This document shows, one piece after another, positions 13,001 through 24,585 of a DNA stretch of 64,000 nucleotides. Location: the NCBI GenBank assembly GCA_002633005.1, contig NMRA01000577.1, positions 124,001-188,000 on the forward strand, given 5' to 3'. Source of the DNA: Phoronis australis. Taxonomy: Eukaryota; Phoronida; Phoronidae. The position numbers and the translations under genes were made by a program. The stretch's first letter is position 1, and each line of letters opens with the position of its first letter. The notes below the pieces were generated by a model that did no database searches, was not told where the DNA came from, and saw only the letters and a list, made by a program, of their open reading frames with translations.

Positions 13001-16000
13001 TGTCAAATACATTTTCTCTTTCCAAAACTTTTACCATTCTCGTGCATACAGACCACATGGCTCATGCACCCACTTTCACAGCAAATATAAAAAATAATTG
13101 CAGGCGGTCTGGAACACCTTGTACCAGACGTGCGCAGGCCGTGCATGAGGGCTCACGGCACTGATCACCTGGAAATATTTTTGTGCTTTATTAATGTATA
13201 CTTAAAACCGAGCTGAGGATCTAGAAACCTGACTCAAGGGTCTAGCAGTGTGACCTGGTGGGACTCGAACCCACGACCTCGAGTAAAGAAGGCGGGCAAC
13301 ATCACACTAGGCCACACTGTCTCCTTACTTTCACAGCAAGGTGTAACTATACATTATGGTTGGGTGCAGAGTCTGATCCACGGGAACTGACTTTGAATTC
13401 CCATCATTCTAGTGACGTGCGAGTACATTTCTGGGACACAGTGAATACGTGCGTACTGATAAACAATTACCAAAATTTTTTATTTGTAAAAAAGGTTTTT
13501 GAAAATATATTCAGCATGTTGGAAACAAATACTAAATTAAAGTCTTGTGGCATAACTAGTTGAATTGTTACCAACAGCCAACTTCAGAAGCTAATGATCA
13601 CTTACCCCCGATCACAGCGCCACCTCTGGACGAGATTATTGATTAGTCTGGTTATCAGTGAGAGACCTTGAACAAAACGATCTTAAACTACTAACTTGTA
13701 TCCGTCTTCTTTAGGCAGCTTCACTTGTGCGGGCGGGAGGTTGGTGAAGATTCTTACAGGGGAGCCCCTTTTTTGTGCAGCTTGTTTGTGCTTGTACAGA
13801 GGATGGTTATCATACTCCACCTGTAGGAGCAGATAGACATTATGTTAGAACAGTTTCACAACTCCACCTACAGGACTGCATAGGATTTACTTCAGAATAT
13901 AGTTTAAACAACCACTCCATGTTCATGTTATCCAAAAAAGGATATGTTCACACCAAGAACCAAGTTCTTAGAATACAAATCAAAAGATGTTCACATAAGG
14001 CTATACATGTTGGCCAAAACCATTCTACACAAATCAATACAACAGGTAAATCTTCAACCAGTGTAGAAATGTAGATCACAAACATTTTTTACGCCACCTG
14101 TTGGCCACATCACATGACCCCGTTGGGGCAGAAATCTTTTCAGACTTATATTCATTAGGGCATGTGATGTGGCCAACAGGTGGCGAGCAGACCAAACTTA
14201 AAATCTACACAGTATTTTTAAAAATCCAGAGTGAGAGACAACATATGAATCCACTATCAACACAGACATGGATACTGCTACTCCACCCATCACTAAGCAA
14301 CACAACAACAAGGTTATGACCAGAGTATTCAAGATGACAAGCTGGTATTAGTGTGACAATTTCGTAGTGACTAAATTGAATCTTTTAACATTAAGCAAAT
14401 CTTACGATAACAGGATTAGTAAGCTAGTGGACGAGAAAGTGTGCACTGCTTACCACAGAGTATCCAGTGAATTCCTTGGCACAACAAAGGCTTGATGGTG
14501 CCGTCACAGATTGAAGTGAGCTAGTCGCCATTCATAGGCTTGGCCGAATGTGTATTGATTGAGATAATGGCGGTCATAAACCAACGCGCCTGTTTAGCGT
14601 ACTAGTTTCAATGTCAAAAAATGAACAATAAGTAAGGCAAACGATCAACATGACTGTTTTCAAAATTGAAAAGTAAATCCCAGTCGTCTTTGAATTTTTA
14701 AAATCGATGCATTTTCAGAGAAATTAGCGAACAGGATTTTTTCAGGTGCGCCGCTAAGCTACACGCATTAATTTGGAAATCGATTAGGATGGCTTTAGTG
14801 CAATGTGGCTTAGGCTCGCTCAGGCATTGGGAACAAAACTCTAAATGGTAGCGTAGGAGTTGCCTCATGAATACCATATACAAGTTTGTTACATGTGTTA
14901 AATCTCACCTTATAGTCCACCATGACTAATTCAGGCATGCATGCAGTGATTCGAGGCTCCATGAAATACGGAAAGATCCACAAGATGGGAAGGTACTCTT
15001 CAGCTCTGTCTGAAAACACAACCATGGTCAGAGACCTGCAGTTGTGCCTGTAGCATGCAGCTATAAACCCACCTTACGTCAAAAAATTACTTTTGACTTG
15101 GCACAATTAACAGTTAAGAACTTGTCTTAACTTCATCCTTCTTCAAATTAGATGCAATTTTCGGACTTGTAAAGAAATGGCGTCTAAAATTACAGGAATG
15201 CTTTCATTGAAAACAAATGCCCATCCCCTAAATATGAATTATGAGTGAAACTTTTTTGAAAACTACTTTTAGTTATGCTTTCAGTGATCTTAAGCACACG
15301 CCAATTGATTCAGACATTTCTAGTGGAGATCCATCATAACTTGAAGTCCGTAACTGCAGAACAAATGGCACTAGTCTGATATAACGTGCCCGCATTTTGA
15401 GAACCAGTTGATGCCCGTCATTCGGTGGAGAAAACTTGTTCTCAAAATGCGGGCAATTTATATCAGACTATTACCAAACAAACAGGCAAGAAACGACAGC
15501 CCTTGTAAACGCAGTGTTTTCACTGCACAGCCAACAGGGAATTACCACAGTCCAACATTTTCCAGTCATCCACAATGTTCCTAACATTGGCTGCCAAAGC
15601 ATCCACTAATCCACCAAATGGAGGGTCGATGACTATCACCATCTTGTCTCTCTTCAGGAACTCCATGTATTCAGCCTTGCTCTTGTCACCAGTAAAGAAG
15701 TGATGGTTGAACATGTTGTATTGACACATCTCTTGATCATTGTAAAACTGCATCTGAAAGAGAAGAGCAATTTTCTACATGAATTGATGGCAACACCCTG
15801 GCCTCTGGTTAGCATAAAGCAGGACTAGAATTCTTACAAATATGAATCTAAATGTTGAGATAAAAAACAATCCAAGCTACCTACTTATTACATGTTTTAT
15901 TCAATAATAAGTACTTTAATCAGTTTACTACATTTACAGGGGTACCAACCCAACAGGCACATCATCTGTCACCTTCATGTCAAAAATTCGTAAACGGGGT

Positions 16001-19000
16001 GGATTCCTTTTCCCGTTTTCTGTAACCCAATTCCTATTAACAACTTTCTTCTGATTTTTAGAAGAGAAACAAATTACTTAAAAGCCGTAAGACTGGAAAG
16101 CTTGAACATAATGATCCTTTTTCCCGTTTTCTGTATTCTAATTCCTCAGTATACTCATTCCAAAATTTCCCCTCAACATCTAAACATGACTTTCATAGCA
16201 TATAATATCCCACAATGCAAACTCAAGTAAGTGCAGTTTTCATTAGTCCGTTCTTCACAAAGTAACTGCAAATTACCTATCATGAACAGGAAATTTCATA
16301 TGCAAATTGCATTATACACTGGTACTTAGGATACGTCTTATTGGTGTGATCTTGCATTCTCGACTATTTCCGTCACTTTCTGGTATTTTCTGTCTCGATC
16401 TTCGCCAATCTGGCGCTTTGAAACACAGAGAATTTTAAAGATATTGGTAACTTTCTTCTAATTTTAGAAGAGAAATAAAAGCTTAAAAGTCGTAAGATTG
16501 GAAAACCTGAGTGTTATTGTTGTGACTTTTAGGCTGCCTCTAAAAGTATAAAGAACCCGTACCAGTTGGCAACCCTGCATTTAAGTCACGTCATGCGTAT
16601 TGAATCAAAAACAACAATCTTTAGATGTCTTAAGTGCCTTACATATCTGTGGTCAATATCCAGTAACAGACTGTCCAACGGACACTTGGTGGTCAGTTTC
16701 CCCATCTGCACTGTCTCGTGTAATCTGTAAATACAAACGACCAAACAGAAGGTGATCCATCAGTGACAGTAATGCTTGTATTCACAATCTAAGTGACTTT
16801 GGAAAACTGGTGTAGGGGGCACCGCCAAGGTCTGACAGCACCACACACCTTCGAGTGGTTGATTAACATAATAGTCCCTCGATAGAATGATGGGATATTA
16901 CTCTGGTTGCCACCTGGATGCGAAATTCCTTTTTAAGTTTAATTTTTGCCATTTTCACACTGGAACCATGCGTGTCTGGGTCACAACACATCAGTAGATT
17001 CATCTTGGGCATTACAATGTTGAGAGTACAACAGCATGTCTTACCTTGGACACCCCACACAGAGTACATTCTGGCCGCCCACGCTCTGTATTGTATCCAC
17101 AATGAATGTGGAGGCTTTCTCCGCAAACAGGTATTGCTGAAACGCAATGAGAAGAGCAATGTTACGTGTTGACATGTTCTTTAATAATATAACTACTGGA
17201 ACTGGGTTTAAGATTATAACAAGGAGTACGAGAATTCAGAATGCACAAGAATCGACCAAGACACAGATGCACATGCCAGGTTACACCTAGGAGCTGTTTC
17301 ATGACAATTGAGTTACGACTTAAGGCAGAATTTGGCCTTGCCCTCCCACTTCCCAACTGTTGAATAAAGGTTTATTCAAGTAATTAAGAGTGCATCACAG
17401 TCTACACATAATTTATAGAAATTATCTCAACAACTAGCAGTTGTTTGCCTGTTTTCTGAGACTTTGCACTTAGCTCAAGTGAGATTTAATGATTTTTCAG
17501 AAATGGTTGTGTGGAGCGCAAGACAAAATTTGTGACTTAACTCGTGTAATTTTTCATGAATCGCACCTCAGAATGTGTAAAGCAGCTTATTTATATAAAC
17601 ATTGTCATAGAGACAGCATGACTGGTCTAGAAGTCCATTACCATGGGACTTCCTTTGATACAAACGTTTACACAGCTCAATGGTTTCGAAGCTATGTAAC
17701 ATTGAGAATTGTACAAGTACAACAAACCTGAAATGATTCATAACAAAAAAAATCAATTAAGAATTTCATGGATACTTTTCAACAGTTTCATATTATTAAT
17801 TAAACTTTCCATCATAACTTCAATGTCACTGGACCCATTTACTTTGAAAAATTATAGTTATAGCACTCACAGCGTTTGTCTTACTGTTCTCTAGCGGTTT
17901 CAACAGACAACTAGGAGATCTCAGTTGTGCAGCGGTAACTTGATCAACCAACAGGTGGCCCTGGTGAGTTGTCCATTCATCAGGTAACAATAATTGATCA
18001 CATGTCTGACAGAACTTTCTCTCACTTTCTGGTAACTTCTTGAACTGTTTTAGTCTGCAACAATTAAATATGTAATCTACACAAGGCAAAAATTAACTTC
18101 CCAGGAAAAAATCATTATTAGAGATGTACAAATGGTAATTATCTCAAAAATTAGGGGTCAACTTTGTGGTTATATGAAAATGCTTAGTATTTCGTAAATG
18201 TGTGGTGTCTAGAATTGAAAAACACATGTTTTTTAAATTCAAAAGTAAAATCTCATCCATGACATAATGTGGCCAACAAAAGATATTTTATTTCACCTCT
18301 TGTGCATGAAACAAATTCAGCACCAGATAAATGCTTTTTCATTCTCAAGTTTTCTACCACAGTCACCAGGCAAGATGTAGAAAAACTGAGGACATTCCCA
18401 GCAAAGTTAGAAATTCTTGAAAAGTGAAAAGTGAAAAAATACATCATTTAGCCCATTTAGCTGTCAATGTTGAATTCTCAACCAAAACACTCTAAGTAGG
18501 GTTAAAAATATCACGAGGCTCATCCAATCTTGAATTGCTGCTGAATTACCCAGCAAAACAAGTCACAGGCGATGTGTGCGTGCGCCATCTTCAAATTCGG
18601 AATTTTAGGGATGGTCAATCCCAGTAAACTTTGAAGCATTTTCTCGAGCCCTGTTGGTAACGATAAAGAATATTACGAGACCGCTTCAATGACAATAAAC
18701 CAGGCGAAATACACCTTTAAGCCCATTCTAAGCATTTTGTGACTTTGCTAATATACTTCACAATACACACAATCATTCACAGAAAGATGTCAGGATTGTA
18801 AGTTACAGCCTTGTGAGGACCACACACCTTACCTATGACAGAGGTGTTTGTGCGAGTGGACTGGACGTTGCAACTTGTTGCTTTCTTCTCTGGCCTTCTG
18901 ACGAGCAACTGACACCTTTTCGTTCTCCCACTGGAAGAAGTTGCAGTGTTTACGATCACGGCACGCCGAGCAAGCAAAGAAACGAGCTGAGCTCTGTTTC

Positions 19001-21106
19001 TCAGCAAAGAACTTTTCAAACAGAAGAGTTGGACCTGGGAACACCAAGATGAACCGCTACAATAACGACACTGTCGTATGCAGTGATGATGTGCATCGTT
19101 GGCTGAATAAATACAATGAAAATACAATGAGCATCCTTACATTAAAACGTAGTCTTCCAGGACAAAACAGAGTGGAAAAACAATACTGCTGGCAATACAT
19201 CCAATAGAGACAAAAGCTTACAGGAAACACTGAACTGTGAATTATGCATGTATATTTGTTGAGTCAGGTTTCTAGCTCCTCAGCTCCGTTTTAACTATTA
19301 ATAAAGCATAAAAATGATTCCAAGTGATCAGTGCAATGGGCCCAAATGCACAGCCTGCGCACGTCTGGTAGGTGTATCAGGCCACCTGCAATTATTTTTA
19401 TTTATGTATTTATGTCTCAAATTTTGATTCCAGTACTTTCCCAGTCACAACTGAAATGAAGGACGTCTTATCAATTTCCACAACCAGTAATAATAATACC
19501 TGACAGGTATTACAGGTACTATTATATATTACATAACTAGTGACACAATAAATTGCCTTACTAGAATCAAATGACAAGTATCAGAAAAACGGAACACATA
19601 TATGAACACAGAAGCTGCATTAAATCCTTACCATGAGGGCAGTGAGGGGATGGTTTTGTTGAAATCAAGATGACTTCCACTCCTAAACGATCCCTACATT
19701 CCCCAGCCATGATCCTCACTTTACCATACAGCACCTATCAGTTCACTGAAAACAACTTCAAAATTTCTTTCATGTTTCATTGTTAAGATACTACATTCAA
19801 CTTAATTGACCTATCGTAAGCTCCGCCCCTAGCAAAATGCCGACAAACAATAAGATTTACCCGGCAACGTGTTGTTTGTCGGGTAAAATGGTGGCTTGGA
19901 AACGAAGGCGTTTCTAGAATGCTGCATTCTGATTGGTCAGTTGAGCCATCACTCAAAATCCTGGTGATAGGTCAGTAGGGAGGTGGCTGAAGACTTCTTC
20001 CCAAGGACTTATACTACGAGTTGAAACTTTGATAACAACCAGGAAGGGAAAGGGAGAAAATTTGGAATCTGAAATAATAACTAATGAAATCTTTTTTGTA
20101 CGTTTTCAAACAAAAGNCTTTAAGCCCATTCTAAGCATTTTGTGACTTTGCTAATATACTTCACAATACACACAATCATTTATAGAAAGATGTCAGGATT
20201 GTAAGTTACAGCCTTGTGAGGACCACACACCTTACCTATGACGGAGGTGTTTGTGTGAGTGGACTGGATGTTGCAACTTGTTGCTTTCTTCTCTGGCCTT
20301 CTGACGAGCAACTGACACCTTTTCGTTCTCCCACTGAAAGAAGTTGCAGTGTTTACGATCACGGCACGCCGAGCAAGCGAAGAAACGCGCCGAGCTCTGC
20401 TTCTCAGCAAAGAACTTTTCAAACAGAAGAGTTGGACCTGGGAATAGCAAGATGGACTGCTACAATAACGACACTCTGTCGTATGCAGTGATGATGTGCA
20501 TCGTTGGCTGAATAAATACAATGAAAATACAATGAGTATCCTTACATTAAAACGTAGTCTTCCAGGACAAAACAGAGTGGAAAAACAATACTGCTGGCAA
20601 TACATCCAATAGAGACAAAAGCTTACAGGAAACACTGAACTGTGAATTATACATGTATATTTGTTGAGTCAGGTTTCTAGCTCCTCGGCTCCGTTTTAAC
20701 TATTAATAAAGCATAAAAATGATTCTAAGTGACCAGTGCAATGGGCCCAAATGCACAGCCTGCGCACGCCTGGTAGGTGTATCAGACCGCCTGCAATTAT
20801 TTTTATTTATGTCTCAAATTTTGATTCCAGTACTTTCCCAGTCACAACTGAAACGAAGGACATCTATCAATTTCCACAACCAGTAATAATAATACCTGAC
20901 AGGTATTACAGGTACTATTATATATTACATAACTACTGACACGATAAATTGCCTTACTAGAATCAAATGACAAGTATCAGAAAAACGGAACACATATATG
21001 AACACAGAAGCTGCATTAAATCCTTACCATGAGGGCAGTGAGGGGATGGTTTTGTTGAATTCAAGATGACTTCCACTCCTAAACGATCCCTACATTCCCC
21101 AGCCAT
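10053..21106 (-). CDS. ZCCHC4: ZCCHC4, 28S rRNA N6-adenosine methyltransferase (11 exons)
   Basis: Minus-strand exons: 21028-21106, 20236-20437, 17871-18054, 17045-17136, 16643-16724, 15546-15753, 14909-15009, 13696-13820, 12044-12119, 10832-10958 and 10053-10195. All have consensus splice sites and matching phases, giving 472 residues (human ZCCHC4 is about 513). In order it has: a GRF-type zinc finger (residues 24 to about 65, with CPHG and FFACSACRD); a Cys/His region with CQTCD and HQGH; a methyltransferase core with the adenine-N6 motif DPPFGG at 256-261; a Cys-rich zinc region at 359-420 (CNVC, CDEC, CATC, DHKC); a CCHC knuckle at C427, C430, H435 and C440; and a Lys/Arg-rich C-terminus suited to nucleolar localisation. 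The family methylates one adenosine of large-subunit rRNA using S-adenosylmethionine. Exons 1 and 2 occur again at 19632-19710 and 18833-19034; only one pair can be used without a frameshift. Confidence 0.95.
10432..10520. mobile_element. Half copy of MITE family 2
   Basis: The terminal motif AATTGGTCTCTTATTATTC, followed by GATCCTGTTTCCGTTAC and GAACATC, matches the left end of the elements at 5192 and 24735. The opposite arm is not evident. It lies in the last intron of ZCCHC4. Confidence 0.4.
12211..12313. mobile_element. Foldback MITE, family 1
   Basis: Long terminal inverted repeats of about 37 bases (AATAGTCTGATATAATG... and its complement ending CATCAGACTATT) flank a short centre containing GATGCCTGTTATTC. 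Other copies are at 15372-15472, 22590-22686 and 41389-41492, with a half copy at 27975-28013. It lies in a ZCCHC4 intron. Confidence 0.75.
12455..12938. repeat. Unmerged contig overlap, left copy
   Basis: The segment ends at the single N at 12939 and is nearly identical to 12940-13430, which starts right after the N. It carries a tRNA-derived SINE. An assembly overlap is more likely than a genomic tandem duplication. Confidence 0.8.
12601..12833 (-). mobile_element. tRNA-derived SINE (copy 1)
   Basis: On the minus strand the head contains an A-box-like TGGCCTAGTG and a perfect B box, GGTTCGAGTCC, in a tRNA T-arm context (GGTCGTGGGTTCGAGTCCCACC). A non-tRNA body with a conserved core follows (TGAGTCAGGTTTCTAG, then GCCTGCGCACGTCTGG). 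It is not a working tRNA gene because the acceptor stem is not closed. It lies in the intron between ZCCHC4 exons 8 and 9. Confidence 0.75.
12940..13430. repeat. Unmerged contig overlap, right copy
   Basis: This is the partner of 12455-12938. The copies differ by a few substitutions and a small insertion near 13055. Confidence 0.8.
13091..13326 (-). mobile_element. tRNA-derived SINE (copy 2, in duplicated contig overlap)
   Basis: This is the same element as at 12601-12833, repeated because the surrounding segment is duplicated across the N at 12939. The B box and body are conserved. Confidence 0.75.
14093..14184. mobile_element. Short hairpin element with perfect 24-bp arms
   Basis: GCCACCTGTTGGCCACAT... 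(14093-14116) and its exact reverse complement (14161-14184) flank a 44-base centre. The centre resembles 11365-11400, which shares CAGA.ATCTT.TCAGACTTA. It lies in an intron of ZCCHC4 and is probably a very short MITE. Confidence 0.6.
15372..15472. mobile_element. Foldback MITE, family 1
   Basis: Arms TAGTCTGATATAACGTGCCC... and the complement ending ATATCAGACTATT enclose GATGCCCGTCATTCGGTGG. It lies in a ZCCHC4 intron just downstream of the exon holding the DPPF motif, and is close in sequence to 12211-12313. Confidence 0.75.
18715..20116 (-). repeat. Duplicate copy A of ZCCHC4 exons 1-2 and promoter (contig-end overlap)
   Basis: This about 1.4 kb segment is nearly identical to 20118-21501. 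It ends exactly at the single N at 20117, and the second copy starts immediately after that N. It contains exon 2 copy A (18833-19034) and exon 1 copy A (19632-19710, starting [10 protein letters not shown]). The copies differ by scattered substitutions, including an Asn/Ile change in exon 1 and an Arg/Cys change near the end of exon 2. Joining exon 2B to exon 2A would break the frame (entry phase 1, exit phase 2). The simplest reading is two haplotypes placed end to end in the assembly rather than a real tandem duplication. Confidence 0.85.
19261..19410 (+). mobile_element. SINE core without tRNA head (copy A)
   Basis: The segment matches the non-tRNA body of the SINE at 12601-12833 (GAGTCAGGTTTCTAG, ATTAATAAAGCA, GCCTGCGCACGTCTGG, CACCTGCAATTATTTTTAT) in the opposite orientation. 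There is no tRNA-like head. It lies in the first ZCCHC4 intron and recurs at 20665-20812 in the duplicate contig end. Confidence 0.6.
20665..20812 (+). mobile_element. SINE core without tRNA head (copy B)
   Basis: Duplicate-copy counterpart of 19261-19410, with few substitutions. Confidence 0.6.
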
Positions 21107-21209
21107 GATCCTCACTTTACCATACAGCACCAATCAGTTCACTGAAAACAACTTCAAAATTTCTTTCATGTTTCATTGTTAAGATACTACATTCAACTTA
21201 ATTGACCTA

Positions 21210-21340
21210 TCGTAAGCTCCGCCCCTAGCAAAATGCCGACAAACAATAAGATTTACCCGGCAACGTGTTGTTTGTCGGGTAAAATGGCGGCTTGGAAACG
21301 AAGGCGTTTCTAGAATGCTGCATTCTGATTGGTCAGTTGA
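21210..21340 (-). promoter_or_regulatory. Probable TATA-less promoter of ZCCHC4
   Basis: Within 240 bases upstream of the start codon are a GC box (CTCCGCCCC on the plus strand, 21217-21225), an 11-bp inverted repeat (CCGACAAACAA at 21236-21246 and its complement at 21268-21278), a YY1-type motif (AAAATGGCGGC, 21281-21291) and a CCAAT box (ATTGG on plus, 21328-21332). This combination is usual for housekeeping genes. In the duplicate copy the YY1-like motif reads AAAATGGTGGC (19885-19895). Function is inferred from motifs only. Confidence 0.5.
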
Positions 21341-21564
21341 GCCATCACTCAAAATCCTGGTGATAGGTCAGTAGGGAGGCAGTTGAAGACTTCTTCCCAA
21401 TGACTTGCACTACGAGTTGAAACTTTGATAACAACCAGGGAGGGAAAGGGAGAAAATTTGGAATCTGAGATAATAACTATTTATACTTTTTCAAACAAAA
21501 GACGAAGAACCAGATTAGGAATAGATAGGTTAAATTTCACGAAGATTCATTAGAGAACTTGGAG

Positions 21565-21970
21565 GCAGATGTGCTGTGCGTGAACTTGCAATGTTGCTCA
21601 ATGTCAAGATTGTATACATGTGAACTTGGAATACACCATGAAACTAGGAAAGCTCACTCAAATAATCAAGTTCACAAAAATTTGCACTGCACTAAAACAA
21701 ATTACATGTTAATAAACAAAAATTTTAACCAACCTCTTTTCAATTATTGGTGATGTTATTCACCAAACAAAAATTTAATTACCATTCACACATTCCTCCG
21801 CTTCTGAGACACAAGTTCTGGTAAAGGAAAAAATTGGTGATCGTGAAACCAATAACTGCAAAAACTCTTTACAATGACCAAAAAATTACACCCGATTGCC
21901 TTAATGAATATTCAAGTCCAAGTTCATGCATAAAAGATCTTGATTCCAACTGTTTATGTACAGCAGATGC
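21565..21970 (-). mobile_element. Non-autonomous DNA transposon, family 3 (copy 1)
   Basis: The ends read GTGCTGTGCGTGAACTTG... and ...TACAGCAGATGC, with a second inverted block inside (AAGTTCATGCATAAAAGATC). The interior aligns in reverse orientation to 22838-23272. No transposase is present. Confidence 0.7.
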
Positions 21971-22589
21971 AATGACAAATTTCCACAAGGGGGTGCCACA
22001 GTAGTCAAACCAGTCCAAGAATCAACATGCACCAGTCGTGCTTTCAATTAAAACCCAAATGCCAAATTTCATGAAGAACCTTCAAAGCAATAGACTGATA
22101 TTGAGGCAGACATAGATAAAAACCCCACTAGTCAGAACTGTCCACAAATCAATGACAGCTGAATTATCTTGAACAGGATCACATATGTCAAAGTTCATTT
22201 AAACTTTATTAATAGACACTGAGGCAAATGCAAGGAAAATGAAATTGACACCAGCGGATGCCACAGTAGATTCTGAAAATTAATTTTGTTTATGGTTTTC
22301 TGAGTTGAGATATAAGCCACTTTCATGTTGATAATATGACGTCATATCCTCTGGCCTAAACAGTGTAAAAATGGCCAGAAGCCGGTTTGGGAAACTGAAC
22401 GAAGGACTGTTCGAGCACAAGGTTGATTGCAGGAGTATTTGATAATTTATTCAAGACATCAACGACCTCCTAAAGGTCACAGGTGTCCCTCTATGCCCTT
22501 TATGCACATAAGTTACTTATAGCAGCACGACTGTTGCATAAATTAGTGCGAGGCTTTATGCATTCAAAAACTTCAAGCAGGCATGCTGA

Positions 22590-22686
22590 GAATCAATTAT
22601 TTCCACTGAATAACGGGCGTTATCCAGTGGAAGTAACTGGTTCTCGAAACCCTTTTAAATCAGGGACCCACCTATCCGACTATTAC
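22590..22686. mobile_element. Degraded foldback MITE, family 1
   Basis: The right part (AACTGGTTCTCGAAACCC... ATCCGACTATTACCC) and the centre (GAATAACGGGCGTTATCC) match the family at 12211 and 41389. The left arm is eroded. Confidence 0.5.
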
Positions 22687-22837
22687 CCAATAACGGAAGA
22701 CGAAGAACAAAAGCTAGACAACCAACACAGTTATCAGACTGGTTCCGAAATGAAAATCAGCCCAGAGCAGAGGGCAAGTGAACATGGGCGCCGCCATCTT
22801 TCTGCAATGTTGCCCTCTAGTGGTAATCTCAGTAAAT

Positions 22838-23272
22838 GATCTGCTGTGCGTGAACTTGGAATCCTTCTTGATCTCAAGATCGCATATGCGTGAACTTGGA
22901 ATTGAATATTCATTTGGGCAATCAGGGGAATTTTTTTTGTTCAGTATAAAGAATTTTTGCAATTATCGGCTTTATGATCACCCATTTTCTCCTTTAGCGT
23001 AACTTGTGTCAAAGAATAGGACTGAAGAATGTGAATGGTTAAATCAAGTATAATCGGATCGCCAATAGTTGAAAAAGGATTGGTTCAAATTTACGTTATT
23101 TTATTAACATGTAATTTGATTTAGTGTAGTACAATTTTTTATCAACATGAACGTGAGTATTAGAGTGAACTTGTCAAGTTTCATCCTCAGTGTATTCCAA
23201 CTAAGTTCACGCATACTACGCTATAGCTATCTTGAGCTCAAAGCAAGATTCCAAGTTCACGCACCGCAGATC
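22838..23272 (+). mobile_element. Non-autonomous DNA transposon, family 3 (copy 2)
   Basis: Terminal inverted repeats GATCTGCTGTGCGTGAACTT... and ...GTTCACGCACCGCAGATC bound a 435-base element. Subterminal repeats (GATCTCAAGATCGCATATGC and a rearranged complement) lie inside each end. It is inverted relative to the copy at 21565-21970. Confidence 0.75.
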
Positions 23273-24390
23273 GACTTCGTGATGTGTTGAAACAGATACT
23301 TTGCCACAGCCAAGTTAGAGATACTAAAGATGCTAAAACCGTGAACAAGTAAATTAACTAATTGCCTGGTCTTCCGGTTCACAATGAGAACCAGTCGCAG
23401 AAGTAGATGGAGTCTCGGAAAACTTCCTTAATTTTTCCGGGAGTATTTTATGTAAATACGTATGCTAAAGAATTTAATCGGTATGGACTGGAGGGGCCCC
23501 GAGGGATTTTGGCAAAGCTAGACTAGTTCCCATCTCTGATACATTCTGGCTAATGATTGTCATCGATAACTAAGCAAAGTCCTATTGCGTCCTCGAGAAC
23601 ACTGAAACCGGTTTTACGACGATGAAAAAAATGCCCGCACAATGAAACATTGTCCAAACTTTCAGACACGAATTCTTTTTACAGCTATTAAAAAACTGAC
23701 GCGTCGATCTGGCTTAGACAAAGATACTGTATACCAATGTGTAACTATGATACCTGTCAGTTGACTTAGGCATTAATTTAAATGATGTCCAAGACTTGAT
23801 AGCAGTACCGATAACTGAATAGGCCGGCCGACCCAGTGGGCATATTTTCGGCATGTTTTTGCGGGAAATCTGATCGATTAACGAGATATTGGATACTTTC
23901 CCTGGTAACTAACCTTATGTAGCCGGGACGGTGACACAGGCTCACTTCCGAAAATACGATACCCCCCCCTCCCTCTTTTCTGAAAATACGCCCGGATGCC
24001 ATATTCGGTTTCATTTTACTGAAAAGTAGTTTTCCTCAGGCTCACGGCCTTATTTTCGGAAAACCCATTCGCGCCGGCCGGGTCATACGAGTCTGTTGGC
24101 CGGGATTACGGGGTGGACATGGGCCGGGCCAGAGGCCAGCCTCCCGACGCAGTCGGGGACCAAAAATAAAATGGCGTCAGCTTGCAATTTTTAGGGCTTG
24201 CAGAGACAAGTGGCCTCGGTCCACCTGGACGCGGATTGCATGGTAGTAGAGTATGGGTGTGTTGCCTAATCTGTGAAAGTTCAGTTGTTTATATTGGAAC
24301 ACTGCTGGCGACCGCGGAGTGGCAAGCAATTCCACCAAGAAAATGTATGCGTAAGCCCTAAAAACGGCATCCCGATTAGTTTTACATGCC

Positions 24391-24585
24391 ATAGGCGGAT
24401 TTAGGGGGGCCCAGGCCCCCCCCCNTTTTTGTTTTTTTTTTTAGTCCACGGGTAGAAGGTTCACATGCCCGGCCGGGCATCTTTCAATTCGGAAACTGTG
24501 CTACATATACAATCACGCCTTGTCCACTTTCCCAAGACAACATGTTGGGGCCCCTTATGGTATTCTAGATCCGCCACTGCATGTA
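24391..24585. mobile_element. MITE with GGCGGATCTAG-type ends, broken by a contig join
   Basis: The left end (ATAGGCGGATTTAGGGGG) and right end (ATTCTAGATCCGCCACTG) are approximate inverted repeats. The single N at 24425 interrupts a C-run/T-run inside the element, which is probably a sequencing or assembly break at low complexity. Confidence 0.5.

Larger units (their letters stand above)
20118..21501 (-). repeat. Duplicate copy B of ZCCHC4 exons 1-2 and promoter
   Basis: This is the partner of 18715-20116, beginning right after the N at 20117. It holds exon 2 (20236-20437), exon 1 (21028-21106) and the upstream promoter-like sequence at about 21200-21340. It is the copy continuous with upstream DNA. 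Confidence 0.85.

Noticed and set aside
12766-13563. Two near-identical open frames beginning [13 protein letters not shown]
   Set aside because: They are translations of the reverse of a tRNA-derived SINE, duplicated by a contig overlap. The apparent peptide conservation comes from the B-box region.
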